A DNA stretch of 64,000 nt from Komagataeibacter xylinus (GTDB taxonomy: Bacteria > Pseudomonadota > Alphaproteobacteria > Acetobacterales > Acetobacteraceae), in assembly GCF_004302915.1 (NCBI RefSeq), contig NZ_QQBI01000001.1, positions 216,267 through 280,266 of the forward strand, written 5' to 3'. Positions 19,601 through 28,606 of this stretch are shown here, in pieces (within the stretch, counting starts at the first letter, position 1; each line of letters opens with the position of its first letter). Below the pieces are notes generated by a model. That model made no database searches, had not been told where the DNA came from, and worked only from the letters and a program-made list of their open reading frames with translations. The translations under genes and the position numbers were made by a program.

Positions 19601-20479
19601 TCAGCGCTCGGCGAACGCTTTTTCCACCACATAGGCGCCGGGGTGGGAGTTGTTGCCCTCGTCGAAGCCACGCTCCTGGAGCATCTTCTCGGTATCGGCC
19701 AGCATCTCGGGCGAACCGCAGATCATCACGCGGTCATGCTCGGGGTCGAGTGCGGGGATGTTGAGGTCGGTGAAGATCCTGCCGGTCTCGATCAGCTTGG
19801 TGATGCGGTCGGTTACGGCAAATTCCTCACGGGTCACGGCCGGGTAGTACAGCAGCTTGCCCTTCACGTCCTCGCCCAGGAATTCATGCTCGGGCAGCTC
19901 GTGGCGGATGTGGTTGGAATAGGCCAGCTCACCCGAGATGCGCACCGTATGGCTTAGGATCACGTGCTCGTAACGCTCGTAGCATTCCGGGTCCTTGATC
20001 AGGCTCATGAAGGGCGCAAGCCCCGTGCCGGTGGACAGGAAATACAGGTTGCGGCCCGGGCGCAGGTTATCAAGCAGCAGCGTGCCCACGGGCTTGCGGC
20101 CGATCAGCACCTTGTCACCCACCTTGACGTGGCGCAGGCGCGAGGTCAGCGGGCCATCGGGCACGGCGATGGACAGGAATTCGAGGTGGTCCTCGTAATT
20201 GGCGCTGGCGATGCTGTAGGCGCGCAGCAGCGGCTTGCCCTCGACCTCGATGCCGATCATCGTGAACTGGCCGTTCTCGAAGCGCAGCGCGGGGTCGCGC
20301 GTGGTGGTGAAGGTGAACAGCCGGTCGGTCCAGTGATGCACGGACAGCACGGTCTCGGCATTCAGGTGGCCGTATTCCTTGGTGGGTTCGGCAAGGTGGA
20401 ACACGCCGGGCTGCCCCTCGACCGGGGCGAGGCCGGTGAGCATGGTCTCACTGGTTGGCATAATCAACGTATCGGACAT
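19601..20479 (-). CDS. fpr: Ferredoxin/flavodoxin--NADP+ reductase
   Basis: A 292-residue FNR-family flavoprotein. The FAD-binding segment is LRAYSIASANYEDHLEF, the NADP-binding STGTGLAPFMSLI follows, and VMICGSPEM precedes the C-terminal VEKAFAER typical of bacterial Fpr. It shuttles electrons between NADPH and ferredoxin or flavodoxin. The start at 20479 follows GGGAGAG by about 10 nt; an in-frame ATG six codons later is possible. It is divergent from the helicase gene. Confidence 0.92.
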   Translation of the reverse strand: MSDTLIMPTSETMLTGLAPVEGQPGVFHLAEPTKEYGHLNAETVLSVHHWTDRLFTFTTTRDPALRFENGQFTMIGIEVEGKPLLRAYSIASANYEDHLEFLSIAVPDGPLTSRLRHVKVGDKVLIGRKPVGTLLLDNLRPGRNLYFLSTGTGLAPFMSLIKDPECYERYEHVILSHTVRISGELAYSNHIRHELPEHEFLGEDVKGKLLYYPAVTREEFAVTDRITKLIETGRIFTDLNIPALDPEHDRVMICGSPEMLADTEKMLQERGFDEGNNSHPGAYVVEKAFAER

Positions 20480-20772
20480 CTGGTTATCACTCTCCCGGCT
20501 GGATATGACGCAGACACAGGATTTCCTGAAACATGCGCCGCCCACAACGATATGGCTAAGGCGGGCATGTTTAGGCCATCCACAACGTGGATTTCCAGCA
20601 CAAAACAAACATATCACGCACCATGGGTGGCAGAATTCGCCGCATGAGGCCCATTCCGGGGCGCGCCTGTCACGTCACACATGTACAATGCGCGCTTCTA
20701 TTCAATGATTTCCCATGCCGATGCAAGCCGGAGTCCATTGTCCCCGCCGCATGGATGACGCACATAGGAAGC

Positions 20773-23241
20773 ATGAGTTCAGAATTTTCCGATCGCGACG
20801 CGCCCACCGCAGCCCCTGCCGCGCTGGCGCTTGATGCGGCCATCGCCGCCACCGGCCTGCATGTTGAAACCCGCGAGCGCCCCAAGCTCGAGCGCGTGAT
20901 CGCCCGCAAGCTGGCCCCCGGCGCCGACCGGGTGGATGACGCCACCTTCCGCGCAGCATTGTGCACCGTGCGCCGCAAGCCGTGGGGCTCGCGCCTGATG
21001 GACCTGACCCGCCGGGCAGGCCAGGTCTGGGTCACCCGCGCGGATACGGAGGCTGCCGCCAGAACGGTCGAGACCCCCGAACCCGATGACGCCACCCTGC
21101 TCGCAGCCCTCAGCCCCGTGCTGCACGAAAAACTGCGCGCCCAGGGCGAGACCCCGCAAATGGCGGTGGAGAACATCCGCTCCGACCTGTTTGATGGCAC
21201 CGGGCGCATGCTCTCGCCCGGTGAACTGCACACCCTGGCCCTGGCCGTGGCCGATGCGTTCGCCCTGCCCGACCCGGCCGCCTTTGCCGCAGGCCTCGAT
21301 GCGGCGGAAAGCAGCCGCAAGGACCGCGATGCCCGCATAGAAGACACCGCACGGACCCGTCGGCGCGAGGAAGTGCAGCGCCTGCGCGATTGGGAAAAGA
21401 GCCTCGTGCCCTTCAGCGATGTGCCCGGCCTGCTGCGCTGCTCGCAGCGCGAGGCCCTGCGCTGGATTGCGGAAAACCGCCTGCCCGTCGCCCGCCGCGT
21501 GCCGCAGGCGGGCGGGCAGGAACGCTGGGAGTTCGACCCCACCGAACTCATGGCCCTACGCCAGAACCTGCCTGAGTGGCGGCGCGAAGGGCCGGAAAGC
21601 GATAAACGCGCCCCCCTCGCCCCCGACCTTGGCAACAGGCGCGTGGGCAATGCCGTGATTGCGCAGGTGGCCGCCCTTGACCGCTACGCAGCCCACTTCC
21701 GCACCGCGCGCGCGCTCAACCGGCGCATCACGCTGGTGACCGGGCCAACCAATAGCGGCAAGTCGCACACCGCGCTTGATGCGCTGGCGCGGGCCGAAAG
21801 CGGGCTGGCACTGGCCCCACTGCGGCTGCTGGCCCATGAGTTCCGCGAGTCGCTGACCGCGCGCGGCGTGCCGACATCGCTCGCCACGGGCGAGGAACGC
21901 ATCGACGTGCCCGGCAGCCGCCATCTTGCCGCCACCGTGGAGATGTGCCCGCTGAACAACCCTGTCGATGTCGCCATCATCGACGAGGCCCAGATGCTCA
22001 CCGACCCCGACCGGGGCGCTGCGTGGACGGCGGCCATCATGGGCGCCCCCGCGCGGCACCTGTTCATTCTTGGCGCACCGGACTGCATCCCCATGGTCCG
22101 GCGCATTGCCGAACTGTGCGGCGACCCGGTGGATGAAATCCGCCTTGAGCGCAAAAGCCCGCTGGTCGCCGCCGAGCGCGCGGTCAGCCTGCCTGAATTG
22201 CAGAAGCATGATGCGTTGATCGCCTTCTCGCGCCGCGAGGTGCTCGACCTGCGCGCCCTGCTGCTGGCCCACGGCAAGCGGGTGGCGGTGGTGTATGGCG
22301 CGCTCAGCCCCGAGGTGCGCCGGGCGGAGGCGCAGCGCTTCAATAATGGCGATGCCGACATCCTGATCGCGACCGACGCCATCGGCATGGGGCTCAACCT
22401 GACCATCCGCCGCGTGGTGTTTGCAGCCCTGCGCAAATATGACGGCAACCAGACCCGCGACCTCAACCCGCAGGAGGTCAAGCAGATCGGTGGCCGCGCC
22501 GGGCGCTTTGGCAAGCATGAGCAGGGAATCGTGGCCGTGCTGGAGGGCGTGGGCAGCCCGTCCTTCATCCACGCCATGCTGGCAGCGCCCCCCCAGCCGA
22601 TCGAGGACATGCGCCCGCAGGTGCAGCCCGATGCCGATATCGTGCAGGCCGTCGCTGCCGAGATCGGGTCCGACAGCCTGTTCGGCGTGCTGGTGCGCAT
22701 CCGCCGTGCGGTGCTGCGGCGCGATGACCCCAATTACCGGCTGGCCAACATGGAGCAGGCCTTCGCCATCGCCACAGCGCTCGAAGGCGTGCCGGATCTG
22801 ACACTGGCCCAGCGCTGGGTCTATGCCATGTGCCCGGTTGATGACCGTGACAACGGCATCCAGCGCCTCGTGCACTGGGCGGCGGACCACGCCGCGGGCA
22901 ACAGCGTGCCGCCACCGGGCACGGGCCGCCTGCCGCCTGCCGAACGCGCCGAGCGCACGGAACTTGAACGCGCCGAAAAGCGCCACAAGCGGCTGGTGGC
23001 ATGGCGGTGGCTGGCCCTGCGCTTCCCCGAGGCCTACGTCAACCGCGAGGACGCGGAGGAAACCACCGCACGGCTCAATGACTGGATCGAGGACGTGCTG
23101 CGCCAGCAGAGCGTGCGCGCGCGGGCCACGTCCGCCTCCCCCTTCCGCCCCGACAGCCGCGCCAACCCACCGGGCCGCAGGGGAGCCAACCGCGATGGCG
23201 GGCCACCCAAGGGCAAACGCCCGCACCGCAAGAGGCGGTAA
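20773..23241 (+). CDS. SUV3-like DEAD/DEAH-box RNA helicase
   Basis: An 822-residue superfamily 2 helicase of the mitochondrial SUV3 type, which is restricted mainly to alphaproteobacteria and mitochondria. Walker A is GPTNSGKS (~324), motif II is DEAQ (~404), LIATDAIGMGLNL lies in the C-terminal RecA domain, and motif VI QIGGRAGRFG is at ~571. In mitochondria SUV3 works with PNPase in RNA decay. The first ~300 residues contain an HTH-like segment (VPGLLRCSQREALRWIAENRL), unlike eukaryotic SUV3, and the tail is a basic Arg/Gly/Pro-rich extension likely to bind RNA. The start is uncertain between 20773 and the in-frame ATG at 20755. Confidence 0.88.
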   Translation: MSSEFSDRDAPTAAPAALALDAAIAATGLHVETRERPKLERVIARKLAPGADRVDDATFRAALCTVRRKPWGSRLMDLTRRAGQVWVTRADTEAAARTVETPEPDDATLLAALSPVLHEKLRAQGETPQMAVENIRSDLFDGTGRMLSPGELHTLALAVADAFALPDPAAFAAGLDAAESSRKDRDARIEDTARTRRREEVQRLRDWEKSLVPFSDVPGLLRCSQREALRWIAENRLPVARRVPQAGGQERWEFDPTELMALRQNLPEWRREGPESDKRAPLAPDLGNRRVGNAVIAQVAALDRYAAHFRTARALNRRITLVTGPTNSGKSHTALDALARAESGLALAPLRLLAHEFRESLTARGVPTSLATGEERIDVPGSRHLAATVEMCPLNNPVDVAIIDEAQMLTDPDRGAAWTAAIMGAPARHLFILGAPDCIPMVRRIAELCGDPVDEIRLERKSPLVAAERAVSLPELQKHDALIAFSRREVLDLRALLLAHGKRVAVVYGALSPEVRRAEAQRFNNGDADILIATDAIGMGLNLTIRRVVFAALRKYDGNQTRDLNPQEVKQIGGRAGRFGKHEQGIVAVLEGVGSPSFIHAMLAAPPQPIEDMRPQVQPDADIVQAVAAEIGSDSLFGVLVRIRRAVLRRDDPNYRLANMEQAFAIATALEGVPDLTLAQRWVYAMCPVDDRDNGIQRLVHWAADHAAGNSVPPPGTGRLPPAERAERTELERAEKRHKRLVAWRWLALRFPEAYVNREDAEETTARLNDWIEDVLRQQSVRARATSASPFRPDSRANPPGRRGANRDGGPPKGKRPHRKRR

Positions 23242-23249
23242 GCAGAACA

Positions 23250-23329
23250 GAAGTTTTTGGTGAAGCTTTCTTCAAAAAGCTTCAGAAGAACGCCGCCTTT
23301 TTGAAAAAAGGCGGCCCCCGGAAACTTCT
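23250..23329 (+). repeat. Structured intergenic repeat, copy D
   Basis: Full copy oriented like copies C and I: AAGTTTTTGG terminus, GAAGCTTTCT/AAAAAGCTTC hairpin, GCCGCC/GGCGGC hairpin, CCGGAAACTT terminus. It begins 8 bp after the helicase stop and fills the convergent gap with serS. Confidence 0.85.
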
Positions 23330-23338
23330 ATCCTGTTT

Positions 23339-24604
23339 TTAACGGATGACTTCAATTCCGCCCATATAGGGTCGCAGCACCTCAGGCACGGTGATGCTGC
23401 CATCCTCGTTCTGGTAGTTTTCCATTACCGCGATCAGGGTGCGGCCCACGGCGAGGCCGGACCCGTTGAGCGTGTGCACGAAGGCAGGCTTGCCATCGGC
23501 CGCGCGGTAGCGGGCATTCATGCGCCGGGCCTGGAAGTCGCGCGTGGTGGAGCATGACGAGATCTCGCGCCATGCCTTCTGGCCGGGCAGCCAGGCTTCA
23601 AGGTCGAAAGTTTTTGCCGCGCCAAAGCCTGTGTCACCCGCGCACAGCAGCAGGCGGCGATAGGGAATGCCCAGCTTCTCCAGCACCATCTCCGCGCAGC
23701 GGGTCATGCGCTCGTGCTCGGCGTCACTCTCCTCGGGCGTGGTGATGCTGACCATCTCCACCTTCTGGAACTGGTGCTGGCGCAGCATGCCGCGCGTATC
23801 GCGCCCCGCCGCCCCCGCCTCGCTGCGAAAGCACGAGGAAAGGGCCACCAGACGACGCGGCAGCACATTGGCGGGCAGGATCTGGCCCGAGACGCTGGCC
23901 GTCAGCGGCACCTCGGCGGTGGGGATGAGCCAGCGGCCATCTTCGGTGCGGAAGGACTGGTCCGCGAATTTGGGCAGCTTGTCGGTGCCGTACATGGCCT
24001 CATTATTGACCAGCACCGGCACGGCGGTTTCCTCATAGCCGTTATCGGTGGTGTGCAGGTCGAGCATGAACTGGCCAAGGGCACGCTCCATGCGGGCCAG
24101 TGCGCCGCGCAGCACCACGAAGCGCGCGCCCGACAGGCGCGAGGCGGTCTCGAAATCCATCAGGCCCAGCGCTTCGCCAAGCTCGAAATGCTCGCGCGGG
24201 GTAAAGCTGAATTCGCGCACCACGCCGTTGCGGTGCACTTCCACATTGGCACTTTCATCCGCCCCATCGGGCACGGAGGCGTCAAGCTGGTTGGGCAGGC
24301 GCTCGAGCGTGCCGCGGATCTGGCCATCGAGCTCGGCAACGCGGGTCTGGAGTTCTTCCATCCGGGCCTTGCCGTGGGCCACGCGCTCTTCCAGCGCCGA
24401 GGTATCCGCGCCGGATTTGCGCAGGCCCCCGATTTCCTTGGAGATCTTCTTGCGGCTGGCCTGAAGCTCCTGCAGTTCGGTCTCGGCGGCGCGGCGCTCC
24501 GTGTCCAGCAGCAGCACGCCATCGGCCACGGCGGGCGCCCCGCGCCGTTTCAGGGCGGCGTCAAAGCCTGCGGGGTCGGCGCGTAGGGCACGCAGGTCGT
24601 GCAT
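23339..24604 (-). CDS. serS: Serine--tRNA ligase
   Basis: A 421-residue class II SerRS. The N-terminal two-helix coiled coil that holds the tRNA variable arm is at about residues 30-105. Motif 2 is [21 protein letters not shown], broken here as [14 protein letters not shown] plus MLRQHQF, and the motif 3 region is [19 protein letters not shown]. Its ATG overlaps the tatC stop by 1 nt (TGATG), so it is translated from the tatBC transcript, as in other alphaproteobacteria. Confidence 0.96.
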   Translation of the reverse strand: MHDLRALRADPAGFDAALKRRGAPAVADGVLLLDTERRAAETELQELQASRKKISKEIGGLRKSGADTSALEERVAHGKARMEELQTRVAELDGQIRGTLERLPNQLDASVPDGADESANVEVHRNGVVREFSFTPREHFELGEALGLMDFETASRLSGARFVVLRGALARMERALGQFMLDLHTTDNGYEETAVPVLVNNEAMYGTDKLPKFADQSFRTEDGRWLIPTAEVPLTASVSGQILPANVLPRRLVALSSCFRSEAGAAGRDTRGMLRQHQFQKVEMVSITTPEESDAEHERMTRCAEMVLEKLGIPYRRLLLCAGDTGFGAAKTFDLEAWLPGQKAWREISSCSTTRDFQARRMNARYRAADGKPAFVHTLNGSGLAVGRTLIAVMENYQNEDGSITVPEVLRPYMGGIEVIR

Positions 24605-25413
24605 CAGGGGGTCTCCTCGGTTTCTTCAGGCAGTCTGCGCGGCTCGACAAGGCGGGCGCAGAAAATGGAAATTTCGTACAGCCCGATCAGCGGCACGGCC
24701 AGGCCGGTCTGGGTAATGACATCGGGCGGGGTCAGGATGGCGGCGGCCACGAACGCGCCCACATAGGCGTAGCGCCGCACCTTCGCCAGTCCCTTTGACG
24801 TGACCAGCCCCACGCGGGCCATCAGCGTCAGCACCACCGGCAGCTCGAACGCCATGCCGAACGCCAGGATCAGCTTCATGACCAGCGACAGGTATTCCGA
24901 CACCTTGGCCTGGAGTTCGATCTGCAGCCCGTCCTGCCCGTCCGCCGTCTGGAACGACAGGAAGAACTTCCACGCGGCGGGGAAGATGAAGTAGTAGGCC
25001 AGCGCCGCACCCATGGCGAACATGATGGGCGTTGCGACAAGGAAGGGTGCGAAAGCCCGCTTCTCGCTCTTGTACAGGCCGGGTGCGATGAAGATCCATG
25101 CCTGCACCGCCACCATGGGAAACGACAGGCAGGCCGCGCCAAAAAAGGCGACCTTCATGTAGGTGAAGAAGGCCTCGTACAGCGCGGTATAGATCAGGTG
25201 CGGCTGCTCGCCCTTCTGGCGCATGATGTCGCCAAGCGGCTTGGCGAGGAAGAAATAGATCTGCTCGGAATAGTAGTAGCAGACCGCAAAGCACGCCACG
25301 AACGACACCATCGACCACAGCAGCCTGCGCCGCAGTTCAACAAGGTGTTCGAGCAGCGGCATGGGCTGGTCATCAATGGCGTCCGGGTTGGGGTTTTCGT
25401 CTTGGGCGTCCAT
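24604..25413 (-). CDS. tatC: Sec-independent protein translocase TatC
   Basis: A 269-residue inner-membrane core of the Tat translocase, with six transmembrane helices. It has the conserved N-terminal [15 protein letters not shown], which recognises the twin-arginine signal, and a periplasmic loop with a FxxxE-like glutamate. The start at 25413 follows AGGAACACG. It is coupled to serS downstream and lies 7 bp after tatB. No tatA is adjacent. Likely clients in this window are the exported Rossmann protein at 6615 and CmcAx. Confidence 0.95.
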   Translation of the reverse strand: MDAQDENPNPDAIDDQPMPLLEHLVELRRRLLWSMVSFVACFAVCYYYSEQIYFFLAKPLGDIMRQKGEQPHLIYTALYEAFFTYMKVAFFGAACLSFPMVAVQAWIFIAPGLYKSEKRAFAPFLVATPIMFAMGAALAYYFIFPAAWKFFLSFQTADGQDGLQIELQAKVSEYLSLVMKLILAFGMAFELPVVLTLMARVGLVTSKGLAKVRRYAYVGAFVAAAILTPPDVITQTGLAVPLIGLYEISIFCARLVEPRRLPEETEETP

Positions 25414-25420
25414 CGTGTTC

Positions 25421-25984
25421 CTATTCCTGCCCTGCATGGGTCACGCCAACGCGCTGGCCATTATGAATGACCCGCACCGGCGGCAGGAAGGCGGGGGGGG
25501 TAAGGCGCGGCAGTTCGGCGGCGATGCGCCGGGCGGTGCGCGGCGGCAGGAAATCGGGCGCATCGGGTGCGTCAACCTCCGCAGGGCCGGCATCCACAAG
25601 CGGGGGGATGTAATGGCGCGAGGGGATGGCCTGTTCGGGCAGCGATGATGCAGCAGGCATTGCCGCAGTTGCCGACATGGCGGACTGCGCGGCCTCATGC
25701 GTATCATCAAGCGAGCGGCGCAGCGCGCCATCCCCGTCAATCGCGTTCATGATCTTGTCGCGCACGTTCATGCGCTTGAGCTTGCCAAGCTGGTCGCGGG
25801 CCTCGGTCAGGTCGGCCTCGCGCACCATTTCATCCACATGCGACTGGAACTCGGTGGCGAGCCCGCGGGCCTTCTTGATCAGCCCGGTTACGGTGCGGAT
25901 GGCGACGGGCATGTCCTTCGGCCCGATCAGCAGCAGGCCCACCACCCCGATCAGGGCAAATTCAGACCATGCGAAATCGAACAT
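25421..25984 (-). CDS. tatB: Twin-arginine translocase subunit TatB
   Basis: A 187-residue membrane-anchored Tat receptor subunit. The N-terminus MFDFAWSEFALIGVVGLLLIGP has the TatB-type glutamate at residue 8 and a GP hinge. An amphipathic helix (PVAIRTVTGLIKKARGLATEF) and a variable Pro/Ala-rich tail follow. The start at 25984 follows AAGGAACGGCTG. An 8-base G run (25493-25500) near its 3' end could be slippage-prone. It sits between scpB and tatC, with no room for tatA. Confidence 0.92.
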   Translation of the reverse strand: MFDFAWSEFALIGVVGLLLIGPKDMPVAIRTVTGLIKKARGLATEFQSHVDEMVREADLTEARDQLGKLKRMNVRDKIMNAIDGDGALRRSLDDTHEAAQSAMSATAAMPAASSLPEQAIPSRHYIPPLVDAGPAEVDAPDAPDFLPPRTARRIAAELPRLTPPAFLPPVRVIHNGQRVGVTHAGQE

Positions 25985-26063
25985 CAGCCGTTCCTTCCCT
26001 ACCGCGCCCGCTCCCTGCGGCCCGCGCAAGACCGTACACCATCATCCTGCCCCCGCACACCTA

Positions 26064-26765
26064 TCACGCCCCGGGCGCGTCAGGAACCTCATCCGGCGCA
26101 TCATCCCTGCCCTCCGCCACGGGCAGGCCATCGGGCGGTTCGGGCGCAGGAGCTGCATCGGGCACATCCACCAGCAGCTCCTCGCGCCGGGGCAGGTCGC
26201 CCAGGTCCTTGAGGCCAAAATGGCGCAGGAAGCCGTTTGACGTGCCCCACAGGATCGGCCGCCCCGGCACTTCCTTGCGGCCCAGCGGCATGATGAGCTC
26301 GGCCTCGAGCAGGGTGTCGAGCACCTGCTGGCTCAGGCTCACGCCGCGAATGTCCTCGATCTCGGCACGCGTGCAGGGCTGGTGATAGGCGATGATGGCC
26401 AGCGTTTCCATGGTCGAGCGCGCCAGCCTGCGCGGGCGCGGCATGACGCGGGTCAGGCGCGGGGCAAGGTCAGGAGCGGTGCGGAACTGCCAGCCCCCCG
26501 CCACCTCCACAAGTTCCACCCCGCGCCCGGCATACTGCGCGCCAAGGGCGGCCAGCGTTGCCGCCACATAGGCATCGCGGTCGGCGGTATCATGCGGGAT
26601 GCCGCCCTGCGCGCCGAGCACCTCGGCAATGGCGCGGGTACTGAGTGGGTCGGCCCGGGCGAAGATCAGCGCCTCGACAAGGCGGAGCGAAAAGTCCCGC
26701 ACCGTAATGTCTTCCACCGCCCCTGGCGCGGGCGCAATGAGGTCAGGCTGCTCGGGGTCGTTCAT
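26064..26765 (-). CDS. scpB: Segregation and condensation protein B
   Basis: A 233-residue ScpB that forms the SMC-ScpA-ScpB condensin complex for chromosome organisation. Two winged-helix domains are visible, with characteristic LIFARADPLSTRAIAEVLG and LETLAIIAYHQPCTRAEIEDIRGV sequences. An acidic Pro/Ala-rich tail follows position ~190. It overlaps scpA by 1 nt (TGATG), so the two are coupled. Confidence 0.93.
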   Translation of the reverse strand: MNDPEQPDLIAPAPGAVEDITVRDFSLRLVEALIFARADPLSTRAIAEVLGAQGGIPHDTADRDAYVAATLAALGAQYAGRGVELVEVAGGWQFRTAPDLAPRLTRVMPRPRRLARSTMETLAIIAYHQPCTRAEIEDIRGVSLSQQVLDTLLEAELIMPLGRKEVPGRPILWGTSNGFLRHFGLKDLGDLPRREELLVDVPDAAPAPEPPDGLPVAEGRDDAPDEVPDAPGA

Positions 26766-27625
26766 CAGGTCCTCTCCCCTTCAGGTTGCATTGGGGCGGC
26801 GGGGTCTTGCCCCATCCGCTCACGCAGCAGGATGCGGCCAAACTGTTCCGCCTGCCGCAGTTCGATCGTGCCATTGCGCGCCATCTCCAGGCTGGCCAGC
26901 AGCGTGCCCGCCACGGCGGCCCTCCGGCCGGTCTCGGCCTGGGGGCCGGCACTGTCCGCCGCCGTGGCGGGGGGCAGGAAGGCCTCAAGCCCACACCAGC
27001 CCGCGGGCATGAGCGTGCCCAGCATGCGCCGCAGCCGCGCCAGCGCGTCCTGCACGGTCCAGAACCGTGGCGGGCGCGGCTGGTAGGTGGCCTTGCGCGC
27101 GCGCCGCCGCATGGCCGCCATGTAACCGCGCATGAGCTGCGGCACATCCACCGCCAGCCCCGAGCGGTCGATGGCCACGAGGCTTTCGGGCTGCCCGCGT
27201 TCAAACACCTCATGGCCAAGCTGGTCGCGCGCGCCAAGCCACCGCCCAAGCTGCATCATGCGCTCAAGCTCGAGCAGGCGCTCGTGCAGGAGGGCTGCCG
27301 CATCCTCGGCATCGGTGTCCGCGCCATCATCCTCGGGCAGCAGCAGGCGCGACTTGAGCCATGCAAGCCATGCCGCCATGACCAGCCAGTCCGCCGCCTG
27401 CTCCAGCCGCACGGCGGGAATGGCGCGGACCACCGCCAGGAACTGCTCGACAAGCTGCAGGATGGAAATGCGCCACAGATCCACCTTCTGCGCCCGGGCG
27501 AGTTCAAGCAGCAGGTCCATCGGCCCGTCAAACCCGTCAAGATGCACGATGGGCGAGGTCGGCTGCCCTTCAGCCATGGGGGCGGGCGTGCCAGCCGCCC
27601 ACCCTGCCTCCTCTGGCTGGGTCAT
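26765..27625 (-). CDS. scpA: Segregation and condensation protein A
   Basis: A 286-residue kleisin that bridges SMC heads. The diagnostic N-terminal FDGPMDLLLELARAQKVDLW is visible (split as FDGPMDLLLEL plus ARAQKVDLW), then AAWLAWLKSRLLLP. The C-terminal winged helix contains LLASLEMARNGTIELRQAE, next to EQFGRILL. Gene order scpA-scpB-tat is the alphaproteobacterial standard, but nagZ, usual between the SPOR gene and scpA, is absent. Confidence 0.93.
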   Translation of the reverse strand: MTQPEEAGWAAGTPAPMAEGQPTSPIVHLDGFDGPMDLLLELARAQKVDLWRISILQLVEQFLAVVRAIPAVRLEQAADWLVMAAWLAWLKSRLLLPEDDGADTDAEDAAALLHERLLELERMMQLGRWLGARDQLGHEVFERGQPESLVAIDRSGLAVDVPQLMRGYMAAMRRRARKATYQPRPPRFWTVQDALARLRRMLGTLMPAGWCGLEAFLPPATAADSAGPQAETGRRAAVAGTLLASLEMARNGTIELRQAEQFGRILLRERMGQDPAAPMQPEGERT

Positions 27626-27634
27626 GGAATGCGC

Positions 27635-28606
27635 TCAGGAATGGACCGGTTCGCACGGCAGGCTTTTGGCCTTGACCTTCTCGCACACCGATGCGGCCTG
27701 CGCCTTGCTCAGCCCCTTGATGCGCAGGCGGTAGAACGTCTTGCCGCCCCGCTCCGCCTTGATGACGGCAGGCTGGTAGGAACCGAACACGCCGGGGTAA
27801 CGGCTGAGCAGCTGGCTCCAGCTCTTGAGTGCCGCCTCCTGCGAATCAAGGGCGGCCAGCTGCACGCCGTAGGCGCCACTGCCCTCATTGAGCGCGCGCG
27901 GCACCGGCGGCGGCAGGGTGGCGGGCGATTCCTCGGCCTGCCTTGCCGGTTCCGCGGGCTTCTGGGCGGGCTCCTGCGGGGCAGGGCCGGACGGGGCGGG
28001 CGTTTCAGCCGGAGCCGGGGCAGTGGCAGGCGGCGGGGAAGCATTGCCGCCATCAGCGCTGTCGCTACCCGGTGGCGGGGCATACTGCCGGGCCATGGCA
28101 TCGGGCTGGGGCTGCTCGGGCGGGGGCGAGAGACGCATCACGCCACCATCGGCGGCCATGCCATCGCCCGCGCCCAGAATCTGCATGCCCCCCGGATCGG
28201 CGGGCTTGACGCGCACCGGCCCCGGCGGGGGGCCGAGCACCGCGATGCCGCCTTCATGATGGCCAAACAGTGACCAGCCGCCAATCGCGATGACCAGAAT
28301 GCCGCCAAGCCCCGCCGCGCCATAGACCAGCTTGCGCGTGAGCGGGTCATCGCCCAGCAGGCTGCTGCCGGCAAAGCGCGCCAGCAGGGCCCTGAAATCG
28401 GTGCCGCCCCTGCCGCCACGGGGGGGCGTGGCACGCGGGCCGATGTCATCGGCTGGCTCCATGGGCGCGCGCGCGTTCAGGTCGGGATTGGAATCCGTGC
28501 CCATGCGCTCGCGCGCGGTCGGGCGCTCGGCATAGGGATCGGGTGCGGCGGGGTTGTTCCGAAGATCATCGGGACCACCATTACGCGGCGTATCGTCAGG
28601 ACTCAT
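27635..28606 (-). CDS. SPOR-domain membrane protein
   Basis: A 323-residue bitopic protein. The cytoplasmic disordered N-terminus is followed by one transmembrane helix (~95-115, LVYGAAGLGGILVIAIGGWSL) and a long Pro/Ala-rich periplasmic linker. The C-terminal SPOR domain (~245-320) has YGVQLAALDSQEAALKSW and TFYRLRIKGLSKAQAASVC. SPOR domains bind denuded glycan strands at the division septum. Its ATG overlaps the argS stop (ATGA), matching the conserved alphaproteobacterial argS-SPOR pairing. Confidence 0.88.
   Translation of the reverse strand: MSPDDTPRNGGPDDLRNNPAAPDPYAERPTARERMGTDSNPDLNARAPMEPADDIGPRATPPRGGRGGTDFRALLARFAGSSLLGDDPLTRKLVYGAAGLGGILVIAIGGWSLFGHHEGGIAVLGPPPGPVRVKPADPGGMQILGAGDGMAADGGVMRLSPPPEQPQPDAMARQYAPPPGSDSADGGNASPPPATAPAPAETPAPSGPAPQEPAQKPAEPARQAEESPATLPPPVPRALNEGSGAYGVQLAALDSQEAALKSWSQLLSRYPGVFGSYQPAVIKAERGGKTFYRLRIKGLSKAQAASVCEKVKAKSLPCEPVHS

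Noticed and set aside
25493-25500. An 8-base G run in tatB as a frameshift
   Set aside because: The reading frame continues normally with a plausible Pro-rich TatB tail and stops just before tatC. It could be slippage-prone but no disruption is visible.
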